A stretch of DNA of 43,742 nucleotides from Phycisphaerales bacterium (GTDB lineage Bacteria; Planctomycetota; Phycisphaerae; UBA1845). The DNA is taken from NCBI GenBank assembly GCA_003597935.1, contig QZJT01000105.1:1-43742 (forward strand), given 5' to 3'. A model generated the notes under the pieces. That model searched no databases, was not told the DNA's origin, and saw nothing but the letters and a program-made list of their open reading frames with translations. The translations under genes were made by a program, and so were the position numbers. This document shows positions 12,953 to 21,697 of this stretch, piece after piece. Numbering within the stretch: the first letter of the stretch is position 1; each line of letters starts with the position of its first letter.

Positions 12953-15808
12953 ATGATCGCGACCACGCGACGCCTCAGTCTGTTCATCCTTGCCGTGGTT
13001 CTCAGCCTGGCCCCGGCGCCGGCCGGCGCCCAGGACCGGCCATCGGTCGGCACGCAGCCGGACAAGCGCTCGGCCAGCACCCAGCCGGACAAGCGCTCGG
13101 CCCCGAAGAAGGTCATTACCGTCGAGGGTATCACCGAATACCGCCTCGACAACGGCCTGCAAGTGCTGCTCTTTCCCGACCCGTCCAAACCGACCGTCAC
13201 GGTGAACGTCACCTACCTGGTCGGCTCGCGGCACGAAGGCCGCGGCGAGGCGGGCATGGCCCACCTGCTGGAGCACATGGTCTTCAAGGGCACGCCGACG
13301 TACGAGAACATCTGGGGCGCGCTCGAAGACCACGGGGCGTCCTTCAACGGCTCCACCTGGGTGGACCGCACCAACTACTTCGAGACGCTGCCGGCCAGCA
13401 ACGAGAACCTCGAGTTCGCCCTGCACATGGAAGCCGACCGCATGGTCAACAGCTTCATCAGCGCCGAGGAGCTGGCCAGGGAGATGACCGTCGTCCGCAA
13501 CGAATTCGAGCGCGGCGAGAACAACCCGTCCGGCATCCTCAGCGAGCGCATGACCTCCGCCGCCTATCTGTGGCACAACTACGGCAAATCGACCATCGGC
13601 AACCGCAGCGACATCGAGCGCGTGCCGGCCGAGAACCTCAAGCGCTTCTACCAGCGGTACTACCAGCCGGACAACGCCGTGCTGGTGGTGGCGGGCAAGT
13701 TCGACGTCGAGCGAACGTTGACGCTGATCCAGGACTACTTCGGGCGCATCCCCAGGCCGACCCGCGTGCTGGAGGCCACCTACACCGAGGAGCCGCCGCA
13801 GGACGGCCCGCGCTTTGTGACGCTGGAGCGCGTCGGCGACGTGGCCGCAGCCGGGCTGGTCTATCACATCCCGGCCGGGTCTCATCCGGACTACCCGGCG
13901 GTTTCGATTCTGGAAGACGTGCTCACCTCGCAGCCGTCCGGCCGGCTGTACAAGGCGCTGGTCGAGACGGGCAAGGCAGCCAGCGTGGGCGGCGCCGCGT
14001 TCTCGTGGGCCGAGCCGGGCATCGTGCAGATCATGGCCCAGGTGCGGCTGGACCAGGATGCCCGGGCCGTGCTGGACGTGATGACGAGGATCGTCGAAAC
14101 CGTCGGCGCCGGCGAGATCTCCGACGAAGAGGTCGAGCGCAGCAGGACGCGCATGCTCAAGAACATCAAGATGGCTCTCACCGACAGCGGCCGGATCGGC
14201 ATCCAGCTCAGCGAGTTCGCCGCCCTCGGCGATTGGCGGATGTTCTTCATCCACCGCGACCGGCTCAAAGAGGTCACGCCCGACGACGTGAAGCGGGCGG
14301 CGTCCACCTACCTGGTCGCCAGCAACCGCACGGCCGGCCTGTTCATCCCCAGCAAGGAGACGCCGACGCGCTCGACGGTCCCGCCCGCGCCCGACGTGCA
14401 GCAGATCGTCTCCGGCTACAAGGGAAGCGAGACCATCGAAACGGGCGAGGCGTTCGTCGCCACGCCGGACAACATCGAGAAGCGCACCACCCGCGAGACG
14501 CTCGAGAACGGCATCCAGATCGCCCTGCTGCCCAAGGAGACGCGCGGCGACGCGGTGCGGGCCAGCCTGATCTTCCGCTTCGGCACGGAAAAGGACATGG
14601 TCGGCCACACCACGGCACTGGGGATGATCCCGCGGATGCTCATGCGCGGCACCAGAACCAAGACTTACCAGCAGTTGCAGGACGAGATCGACAAGCTCCA
14701 GTCGCGCATCAACGTCTTCGGCGGCGCGGGGCAGGTGATCGTCTCCATCGAGTCCGACCGGGAGCACGTCGTCGACGCCATCAACCTGGTCGCGGAGGTG
14801 ATGAAGGAGCCGGCGCTGAGCCAGGACGAGTTCGAGGTCCTGAAGCGCGAGAGTCTGGCGGCCCAGGAGCGCGGCCTGTCCGACCCGCAGGCGCTGGGCT
14901 TCAACGCCCTCAGCCGGGCGATGAACCCGTGGCCAAAGGACAGCATCCACTACGTCGAGACGCTGCAGGAACAGATCGACAAGACGCGGGCCGTCGAGAT
15001 CGACGATCTCCGCGATCTTTACAGGAGATTCTACGGCGCCGGCAATCTGGACGTCGGCGTGGTGGGAGACTTCGACCCGGCCGCGGTGAAGTCGATGGTT
15101 AACCGGCACTTCGGCTCGTGGAAGTCACCGTCGCCCTACAAGCGGGTCGAACACCCGTACCGCCCCGTCAGCGCCGACAGCGCCGTCATCCACACGCCGG
15201 ACAAGAAGATGGCGATGGTCGCGGCCGGGACCGTGTTCGAGATGCGCGACGACGATCCCGACTACCCGGCGCTGGACTTCGCCGGCTACGTGCTGGGGGA
15301 AAGCGCCAAATCGCGCCTGCTGAATCGCCTGCGGCACCAGGGCGGCCTCTCCTACGGCGCCCGCGGGTCGCTCAGCGCTGACTCCGAAGATGAGCGGGCG
15401 AGCCTGATGGGCTTCGCGATCTGCGCCCCGGAAAACGCAGTTAAGGCACAGGAGGCGCTGCGCGAAGAACTGACGAAGTGGATCGCCGAGGGCGTCACGG
15501 AGGAGGAACTCAGCGAGGGTAAGGTGGCTTTCGCCAAGCGCTTCGAGAACCAACTGGCCAACGACCGGTCCGTTGTGAACCTGCTCACGTCCGGTCTGGA
15601 GATCCACCGGACGCTTGTCTACCACGACGCCCTGATGAAGCGGGTCGCGTCGCTGACGCGCGAAGAGATCGCGGCCGCGCTCAAGAAGCACCTCGGCAGC
15701 CTGGAGATGTTCGAGGTCAAAGCGGGCGACCTGGCGGCAAAAGATGCACGGCCGGAATCACCCCCCGCCACCGGGTCACCGCAAGGCGATGGCGCAGAAG
15801 GGGGGTAA
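12953..15808 (+). CDS. Exported M16-family zinc metallopeptidase, two-domain
   Basis: Pitrilysin/PqqL-type protease, 951 residues, with a clear signal peptide (about 1-25). The inverted zinc motif HLLEH (104-108) and Glu184 in VVRNEFERGEN complete HxxEH-x75-E. A second M16 half (about 490-920) lacks the zinc motif, and the two halves should form a clamshell that degrades peptides in the periplasm. Between signal and catalytic domain lies a short tandem repeat, TQPDKRSAS then TQPDKRSAP. The C-terminus is Pro/Gly rich. AGGGAG is 6 nt before the ATG, and an in-frame stretch upstream to 12434 overlaps the methyltransferase gene and is rejected. A GC-rich hairpin follows the stop. Confidence 0.93.
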   Translation: MIATTRRLSLFILAVVLSLAPAPAGAQDRPSVGTQPDKRSASTQPDKRSAPKKVITVEGITEYRLDNGLQVLLFPDPSKPTVTVNVTYLVGSRHEGRGEAGMAHLLEHMVFKGTPTYENIWGALEDHGASFNGSTWVDRTNYFETLPASNENLEFALHMEADRMVNSFISAEELAREMTVVRNEFERGENNPSGILSERMTSAAYLWHNYGKSTIGNRSDIERVPAENLKRFYQRYYQPDNAVLVVAGKFDVERTLTLIQDYFGRIPRPTRVLEATYTEEPPQDGPRFVTLERVGDVAAAGLVYHIPAGSHPDYPAVSILEDVLTSQPSGRLYKALVETGKAASVGGAAFSWAEPGIVQIMAQVRLDQDARAVLDVMTRIVETVGAGEISDEEVERSRTRMLKNIKMALTDSGRIGIQLSEFAALGDWRMFFIHRDRLKEVTPDDVKRAASTYLVASNRTAGLFIPSKETPTRSTVPPAPDVQQIVSGYKGSETIETGEAFVATPDNIEKRTTRETLENGIQIALLPKETRGDAVRASLIFRFGTEKDMVGHTTALGMIPRMLMRGTRTKTYQQLQDEIDKLQSRINVFGGAGQVIVSIESDREHVVDAINLVAEVMKEPALSQDEFEVLKRESLAAQERGLSDPQALGFNALSRAMNPWPKDSIHYVETLQEQIDKTRAVEIDDLRDLYRRFYGAGNLDVGVVGDFDPAAVKSMVNRHFGSWKSPSPYKRVEHPYRPVSADSAVIHTPDKKMAMVAAGTVFEMRDDDPDYPALDFAGYVLGESAKSRLLNRLRHQGGLSYGARGSLSADSEDERASLMGFAICAPENAVKAQEALREELTKWIAEGVTEEELSEGKVAFAKRFENQLANDRSVVNLLTSGLEIHRTLVYHDALMKRVASLTREEIAAALKKHLGSLEMFEVKAGDLAAKDARPESPPATGSPQGDGAEGG
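13055..13102 (+). repeat. 27-bp in-frame tandem repeat in the M16 protease gene
   Basis: CAGCCGGACAAGCGCTCGGC occurs at 13055 and again 27 bp later at 13082, giving two copies of a nine-residue linker unit. Copy number could vary without breaking the frame. Confidence 0.7.
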
Positions 15809-15834
15809 CGCGGCAGTGGGGACGTCTCGGCGCC

Positions 15835-15864
15835 GGCGCGGGCGAGTCGGCATCCGCCCGCGCC
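15835..15864 (+). terminator. Hairpin after the M16 protease gene
   Basis: GGCGCGGGCG (15835-15844) pairs perfectly with CGCCCGCGCC (15855-15864) around a 10-nt loop, 26 bp past the stop. There is no U-run, so it may be a terminator-like hairpin or a transcript stabiliser. Confidence 0.4.
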
Positions 15865-15997
15865 CGTCGATCGGCTGCGCCGCACAGGGCGATGTCCATG
15901 GTGGCGGGGCGACGATTCCCGACAATTGCGACTGGCACTGTGGGGACGATACTGCAACAATGGCGGATGCATTTGGAGAATCGCAGAGGGTGGCGGC

Positions 15998-17089
15998 ATG
16001 GGCGTTCGGGTCGGCGCAGCTCCGAGGATCAGCGTGTGTTCCGTCCGGCCGCGTCGTTCGGCCGCGGCGCGGATGAGAGCGCTGCTACTGGCGGTCGCCC
16101 TGGCCGCGCAGCCGGCCGCTGGCCAGGAGGGTCAACCGGGGCCGCCTGACCAGGTGGCGATCCTGAAGCAGGAGGCCGCCAGGCTCGTGCCGCTGGCGAT
16201 CACGCCCGCCGTTCGCCAGTTTCTGGCTCAGACCGCGTATCTGCCCCGCGTCGAGCCGCGCGTGCTGTTCCACGATCCCACCTGCGGGCGGGTACACACC
16301 CGCGCCCAGTATGAACAGCTCGACCAAGCACGCCGCCACGAGTGCCAGCGGCGCGAATACGATGAGACGTTCTACTACCTCGGCCGCTATGGCACGCCGC
16401 TGGTCTACGCCCGGCCGCTGGACCTCGTGGCCCAGGAGGCGAAGTTCGACTCATTCGCCGGCAAGCGCGTGCTCGATTTCGGCTACGGTATGATCGGGCA
16501 GCTTCGCCTGCTGGCCAGCCTGGGCGCGGATACGGTGGGCGTGGACGTTCAGCCGCTGCTGACGGTGCTCTACAGCCAGCCGGGCGATCAGGGCGTCATC
16601 CGAAACCCCAACGGGCCTGACGGGCGCATCACGCTGGTGGAAGGGCGCTTTCCAGGCGAGGCGGAGGCACGCACGCGGATCGGCGACGGGTTCGACCTGT
16701 TCCTCTCCAAGAACACGCTCAAGCGCGGCTACGTCCACCCGGAGCGGGAAGCGGACGAGCGCATGTTGATCGACCTGGGCGCCACCGACGAAGCGTTCGT
16801 CAGGGCGGTCTTCGACGTTCTGAAGGGCGGCGGGCTGGCGATGATCTATAACCTCTCCCCGAAGCAGAACCCCTCCGAGAAGCCCTACATTCCCTGGGCC
16901 GACGGCCGTTGCCCGTTCGACCGCGCCCTGCTGGAACGCGTCGGCTTCCAGGTGCTCGCCTACGACCAGCCCGACGACGAGGTCATCTATGAATACTGGA
17001 TGGCGCTGGGACTGAACGACGGGCAGACGCGGGAGCAGTTGAAACAGGAACTCTTCAGCCACTTCACGCTGCTGCGCAAGCCGCGGTGA
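15998..17089 (+). CDS. Exported protein with SAM-methyltransferase-like fold
   Basis: A 363-residue protein with an Arg-rich n-region (RPRRSAAARMR) and a hydrophobic segment ending AAQPAAGQ, a probable signal peptide. The middle has a Rossmann-type pattern: VLDFGYG (Asp160 to Gly164), then GADTVGVDVQPLL, like motifs I and II of class I methyltransferases. Later come DLFLSKNTLKRGYV and GGGLAMIYNLSPKQNP. Export of a SAM-dependent enzyme would be odd because SAM is cytoplasmic, so the domain may bind another ligand or the N-terminus may be misread. The ATG at 15998 follows GAGG by 8 nt; an ATG at 16073 gives a shorter signal peptide and is an alternative. It is convergent with the amidohydrolase gene. 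Confidence 0.7.
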   Translation: MGVRVGAAPRISVCSVRPRRSAAARMRALLLAVALAAQPAAGQEGQPGPPDQVAILKQEAARLVPLAITPAVRQFLAQTAYLPRVEPRVLFHDPTCGRVHTRAQYEQLDQARRHECQRREYDETFYYLGRYGTPLVYARPLDLVAQEAKFDSFAGKRVLDFGYGMIGQLRLLASLGADTVGVDVQPLLTVLYSQPGDQGVIRNPNGPDGRITLVEGRFPGEAEARTRIGDGFDLFLSKNTLKRGYVHPEREADERMLIDLGATDEAFVRAVFDVLKGGGLAMIYNLSPKQNPSEKPYIPWADGRCPFDRALLERVGFQVLAYDQPDDEVIYEYWMALGLNDGQTREQLKQELFSHFTLLRKPR

Positions 17090-17137
17090 GCCGCGCACCC
17101 GACGTCGAGGGTCCCTGGCCGATCCGGGGACTGGGGA

Positions 17138-17157
17138 CCGACCCGCAGAGCGGTCGG
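17138..17157. terminator. Small hairpin between convergent genes
   Basis: CCGACC (17138-17143) and GGTCGG (17152-17157) pair around an 8-nt loop in the 82-bp gap between two convergent genes. It would act in either direction. There is no U-run. Confidence 0.3.
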
Positions 17158-17171
17158 CCCTGCCGGCACGC

Positions 17172-20100
17172 TCATCTGCCCGTGAAGCTCGCCGGCCCGC
17201 GCAGGTCGGTCGGCGGGGGGGGCAGCACGGGAGTGGGCCGGTTCGACCATTTTTCGTAGTGTTCGGTGTGCCTGCTGGTCAGTTCCACGGGTCGGCCGTC
17301 TATGAAGACGTGCGTCACCTGCGTCACCGCCTGCAACGGCGTGCCGGTGGTGACGATCAGGTCCGCCTTCTTGCCCGCCTCGATGGAGCCTACGCGGTCC
17401 GCGATGCCGAGGATCTCGGCCGCGCCCAGCGTCAGCGCCCGCTCGGCCGCCTCCACCGACAGGCCGTGGGCGACCCCCACGCCGACGTAGAACGGCAGGT
17501 TGTATGAATCCGAACTGCCGCCGGAGGAGAAGGCGAAGCGGACGCCGGCGCGTTCAAGCTCGCCCGCGTTGCGGTAGTGGGCGTCCCACGGCTCGAAGGC
17601 GCCAGGCACGCCTGCGTTCGGTTCGCGCAGGATGACCGGGATGCCGCGCTCGGCGAGTTCCTTCGCCGCTTTCCAGGCGTCGTCGCCGCCGGAGATGATA
17701 CAGGTGAGATTGTGCTCGGCGGCGAACTCGAGGGTATCCAGGATGTGCTTGTAACCGCCGGCGTGGAAGATGACGGGCTTGGCGCCGCGCACGTAGGGGA
17801 CCATCGCCTCCAGCCGCAGATCGGTCTCGAACCGGATCGACGGATCGGCGGCCGCGGCCTCGCGGGCATGGGCGTAGTGGCGGGCCTGGTCGAGAAAACC
17901 CTCCAGTTCGCGCATTTGCTTCTTATGTTCCTCGGTGCGCTTCTTCTTGTCCTCCTCGCGCAGGTCGTAGGGCAGGTAGGGGAGCGTCACGTGCAGGGCA
18001 AAGTCCTCATCCACCATCATCTGTGCGGCCGTCCAGCCGTCGAGGCGGATGATGGCGCTCTGCCCGGCGATGCGTCCGCCGGCCGGCTGCGTCAGCGTGG
18101 TGGTGATGCCGGACGCCCGCGCGGTGCGGACGTGCTCGCTGAAGGGGTGTACCGCCACCGCCGCCCGCACGTCCGGCTGATAGTCGCCGATCTCGCGGTT
18201 CATGTTGGTCGCCCGCAGCGAACCCACTTCGTTGAGGCCCAGGGTGGAGCCGGCGTCGATGATGCCGGGATAGACGTGAAGCCCGGCGCCGTCTATGACG
18301 CCGGCCCCCGGCGGCACGGCCACGTCCGCGCCGACTTCGTGAATACGGTCGTCAATCACGACCACCGTGCCGTTCGGAATGACCGGTCCGCTGATGGTGT
18401 GAATGGTGGCGTGGGTCACGGCGTAGGCGCGGTGTACCGTCTGCGGAATCGTTCGATCGATCGGGCCGGGGATGTCCAGCGTCGACGCGTCGGCGACCGG
18501 CTCCGGACGCTGATCGACGAAGAACACCTCGCCGTCGATGATCGTCATCACGCACTTGCTGAAGGTGTTGAGCGGGTGGCCGTTGAAGATGGCCAGGTCG
18601 GCGTCCTTGCCTACCTCGATGCTGCCGACGCGATGGTCGATCTGGAGTTGCACCGCCGGGTTGAGCGTCACCAGCTTCAGCGCCTCGATCTCGCTCAGCC
18701 CCCCCCAGCGGACCGCCTTGGCCGCCTCCTGACCGAGGAAACGGATGGTGTTGGGCGAGTCGGAGTTGATCGAGGTGTTGATGCCGAACGACTGCATCAT
18801 CGCGGCGTTGTAGGGGATCGCCTCGTTCGCCTCGATCTTGTAGGCCCAGAAGTTGCTGAAGGTGGAGGCGGCCGCGCCGTGCCGGGCGATCTCCGGCATG
18901 ATCCGATACCCTTCCAGAATGTGCTGCAAAACGCCGACGCGGACGCCGTAGTCCTCGAACACCTGCACCACGCGCAGGATCTCGTCGCTGCGGTAGCAAT
19001 GGCAGTGGACGGTCAAGTCGCCGTTGAGCACGTTCAGCAGCGCTTCGAGCCGCAGGTCTCGCCGCGGGGGGGGCACGTCGCGGCCGGCCGCCGCCGCGCC
19101 ACGGTAGTCGCCCCAGGCGCGCTCATAGTCGCGGGCCGCCTCGAACGCGCGGCGGAACACCGTCTCGACGCCCGTGCGCGAGTTGGGAAACCGCCTCCCC
19201 TGCGCCGTCGGCGAGTTCGACTGGATGACGTTTTCGCCCAGCGCGAACTTGACCGTCGGCGGGGCGTCGCCGATGAGCAGTTCCTCCACCGGGCGTTCGT
19301 ACTTGAGCTTGAAGATGACGTTCTGCCCGCCGATGGGGTTGGCCGAGCCGTGCATGGCGTGATGCGTGGTGGCGCCGCCGGCCGCCGCCCGATGGATGGA
19401 GAGGGACTGCGGATTGACCAGATCGGCGACGCGGACCTCGGCGCTGATCGCCAGGGGCGATTCGTTGGTGCCGTCGATTCCCAGGTGCGAGTGGGCGTCG
19501 ACGAAACCGGGGATGACGAAGCGCCCGCCGCCGTCGATGACGGTGACGCCCTCGGGTATGGCAGGGACGGTGCCCACGGCGGTGATCTTGCCGTTTTCGA
19601 CGAGCACGGACGCATCAGTCAGGGTCGGACCGGACACCGTGATGACGGTGGCGTTCTGAATGAGGACGTTGCCGCCGGTCGTCAGCGCGGGGACGCGATC
19701 GGCGAGCACCTCGATGGTGAACTGCGGGCCTTCATCCGCTTCCGCAACCGGGGTTGGCGCCAGTTCCTGCTCGGCGCGTTCGCCGGGTGCGGAAGGCGCC
19801 GCCGCGTCCTGCCCCGCGGCCACACTCTGACCCGGCACATCCGTTCCTGATTCCGGTTTCTTTTCGCCTTCGGCGGTTTCTTCGGCCTTTTTCTCCTCGT
19901 CTTCGTCGCGGTTGTACTCGAACTTGCGCCCATCGGCGAAGACGTAGCGCACCTTTGTTTTCTTATCGAACAACGGTCCGTCGGTGACCACGACGTTCGC
20001 CAGACGGTCGCGGGCGATCGAACCCAGTTGCGATTCGACGCCGAACATCGCGGCCGGGCTGCTCGTCAGCGCCGCCAGGGCGGCGTCTTCCGGCAGGCCG

Positions 20101-21398
20101 CGCTCGATCACCTTGCGCAGATTCGCCATCAGCTCGCCCGCGTTCTTGAGGTCGCTGGTCCGAAGCGCAAAGGGTATGCCCGCCTCGTACAATCGCAGGA
20201 CGTTTGCGACCTGCTCCTCCCACAACCGACGCCGCTCCTGCCGCAGCTTCAATGGTTCATAGATTCGTTCCTTCGTCTTGTCGGGCTGGTGGGCCGCTTC
20301 GGCCGGCGGTCCTTCGTCTGGCGGCGTGGCTTCGGCCGTGTCCACGTCGGGCGGCGCATCCTCATCCGGTCGCGCGTCCGGCGATGCCTTCTTCTTCGTT
20401 CCCTTGCCGGACACTTCGGGCTTCCTGCCGTATTCCGGCTCCTCGTCGAACTTCAGGCTGACGATCAGCGGCGCTCGAGCGGCCTTCAGTTCATCGGTGA
20501 CTTTCCACGCCTCGCGGGCGCCGCTGATCACCATGCGGAGATGGAACTCGTCGGCCAGCTTCAGCGCCCGCAGGATCTCGCGCTGGGTGTCTGCCTCGAA
20601 GATGATCGGGTACTCGCGCCGCAGCATCCCCTGCAGCGCCGTCAGCGCCGCATCCTCCGGCAGGCGCGGCGCCGTGCGCGGGTGCCGCTCGGCATACTGC
20701 TGCAACTGGGTCAGCCAGCCGGCGTCCAGCAGCACCTGTCGATACTGGGCGATGCGGCCCAGCAGCGTTCGCGGGTAGTCGCCCGGCTCGCCGCTGTCGA
20801 ACGACGCTGTCATGCCGATTTGCCCGCGGATCAGCGCCCGCCGCACCGGCTCGCCCGACAGCGACACGACGTCGCTTGTCCCGCCGAAGATGCCCGCCCG
20901 CGGCGCGATCATCGCCGCGGTGAACCCGAGTTTTCGGACCGCGTCGAGGTCCTCCGCCTTCGGATCGAACAGCTCGATGGCGCGGACGTCGGCGCGGACG
21001 CCGCGCCGATTGGCCAACCGCGTGGCGGGCAGCGGCCCCTGTACCGGATCGGGGCTTTCGTCTTCGGTGCGGCGCCTTTCGGTTTCCGTGCGCTGATCGG
21101 CGGGGATGCCCAGGTACGACGTGCCGTCGATCAGTCCGGGATAGGCGATCAGGCCGGTTCCATCCACCCGCTGGGCATGGGGGGGCGGCGTGACGTCCGC
21201 ACCCACCGCCAAGATGCGGCCCTGGTCCATCACGATGACGCCGGACTCGATCACCGTGCCGTCGCCGACGACGATTTTCGCCCCGGTCAGGGCGATCGGG
21301 GTCTCGAAGTCGGCTCGAATCGCGGTTGCGAACAATGTGACCGTGAGCACGGCGGCGAACAGGGGTGCATGTCGCCGCGGCGAAGGGAGCTTGAGCAT
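17172..21398 (-). CDS. Triple-domain exported amidohydrolase, only the central domain with metal ligands
   Basis: A 1,408-residue protein with a signal peptide (about 10-29) and three imidazolonepropionase-like amidohydrolase modules. Module 1 (about 32-480) has PGLIDGTSYLG at the place of PGxIDxHxH and so lacks the histidines (Asp91, then Gly92, Thr93 and Ser94). A highly charged Pro/Glu/Lys linker follows. Module 2 (about 600-1010) keeps HSH at 636-638, later histidines in VHCHC and LQHILEG, and the Asp in NSDSPNT. Module 3 (about 1020-1400) again has DAGSTLG (Asp1048 onward) instead of DxHxH. Family members usually carry one or two modules. The outer modules probably serve structure, binding or regulation. 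The start at 21398 is chosen for the signal peptide. The substrate is unknown, possibly peptides or cyclic amides in the periplasm. Confidence 0.88.
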   Translation of the reverse strand: MLKLPSPRRHAPLFAAVLTVTLFATAIRADFETPIALTGAKIVVGDGTVIESGVIVMDQGRILAVGADVTPPPHAQRVDGTGLIAYPGLIDGTSYLGIPADQRTETERRRTEDESPDPVQGPLPATRLANRRGVRADVRAIELFDPKAEDLDAVRKLGFTAAMIAPRAGIFGGTSDVVSLSGEPVRRALIRGQIGMTASFDSGEPGDYPRTLLGRIAQYRQVLLDAGWLTQLQQYAERHPRTAPRLPEDAALTALQGMLRREYPIIFEADTQREILRALKLADEFHLRMVISGAREAWKVTDELKAARAPLIVSLKFDEEPEYGRKPEVSGKGTKKKASPDARPDEDAPPDVDTAEATPPDEGPPAEAAHQPDKTKERIYEPLKLRQERRRLWEEQVANVLRLYEAGIPFALRTSDLKNAGELMANLRKVIERGLPEDAALAALTSSPAAMFGVESQLGSIARDRLANVVVTDGPLFDKKTKVRYVFADGRKFEYNRDEDEEKKAEETAEGEKKPESGTDVPGQSVAAGQDAAAPSAPGERAEQELAPTPVAEADEGPQFTIEVLADRVPALTTGGNVLIQNATVITVSGPTLTDASVLVENGKITAVGTVPAIPEGVTVIDGGGRFVIPGFVDAHSHLGIDGTNESPLAISAEVRVADLVNPQSLSIHRAAAGGATTHHAMHGSANPIGGQNVIFKLKYERPVEELLIGDAPPTVKFALGENVIQSNSPTAQGRRFPNSRTGVETVFRRAFEAARDYERAWGDYRGAAAAGRDVPPPRRDLRLEALLNVLNGDLTVHCHCYRSDEILRVVQVFEDYGVRVGVLQHILEGYRIMPEIARHGAAASTFSNFWAYKIEANEAIPYNAAMMQSFGINTSINSDSPNTIRFLGQEAAKAVRWGGLSEIEALKLVTLNPAVQLQIDHRVGSIEVGKDADLAIFNGHPLNTFSKCVMTIIDGEVFFVDQRPEPVADASTLDIPGPIDRTIPQTVHRAYAVTHATIHTISGPVIPNGTVVVIDDRIHEVGADVAVPPGAGVIDGAGLHVYPGIIDAGSTLGLNEVGSLRATNMNREIGDYQPDVRAAVAVHPFSEHVRTARASGITTTLTQPAGGRIAGQSAIIRLDGWTAAQMMVDEDFALHVTLPYLPYDLREEDKKKRTEEHKKQMRELEGFLDQARHYAHAREAAAADPSIRFETDLRLEAMVPYVRGAKPVIFHAGGYKHILDTLEFAAEHNLTCIISGGDDAWKAAKELAERGIPVILREPNAGVPGAFEPWDAHYRNAGELERAGVRFAFSSGGSSDSYNLPFYVGVGVAHGLSVEAAERALTLGAAEILGIADRVGSIEAGKKADLIVTTGTPLQAVTQVTHVFIDGRPVELTSRHTEHYEKWSNRPTPVLPPPPTDLRGPASFTGR

Positions 21399-21513
21399 CG
21401 GGTCGCGTCTCACTGGAAGAGGATGTCGCCCGGCGCCGTCCACGCCGGCCCGGCCGCCGGTCCATCGACGGCCGGCGAGTGTATGCCGGCGCGGCGGGGC
21501 TGTCACGAGGACA

Positions 21514-21620
21514 GAAAAGGTGTCAGGATGATTTGCAGGTGTGAATGTGGCCTTGTGTTCGACGCCCCACGCTTCGCCTTTAGCCTGCGATCGCTGCGAT
21601 AATCATCCTGACACCTTTTC
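21514..21620. mobile_element. 107-bp hairpin element with perfect 20-bp inverted ends
   Basis: GAAAAGGTGTCAGGATGATT (21514-21533) is repeated as its exact reverse complement at 21601-21620. The 67-bp interior has no coding capacity and contains TTTAGCC resembling the dispersed repeat. No target duplication is evident. It is likely a MITE or a REP/RAYT-type non-autonomous element. It lies between divergent genes and could form a cruciform or RNA hairpin just upstream of the glycosyltransferase promoter. Confidence 0.7.
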
Positions 21621-21626
21621 CACCCC

Positions 21627-21656
21627 TTCCGCTGAGACGTTCCATCTTGCTACAAT
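21627..21656 (+). promoter_or_regulatory. Candidate promoter for the glycosyltransferase
   Basis: TACAAT (21651-21656) with a weak TTCCGC (21627-21632) at an 18-bp spacer, 41 bp before the ATG at 21698 and just after the hairpin element. Confidence 0.35.
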
Positions 21657-21697
21657 GCGGGGTCGAGGGCCGATCCGGCCCCGGACGCACGTCGGCG

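Noticed and set aside
12806..15109. 767-codon minus-strand frame opposite the M16 protease
   Set aside because: Shadow of the protease gene; no domain and no start signals.
17577..19850. 757-codon plus-strand frame inside the amidohydrolase gene
   Set aside because: Antisense shadow with Arg/Val/Asp-rich low-complexity translation; the minus-strand amidohydrolase modules are clear.
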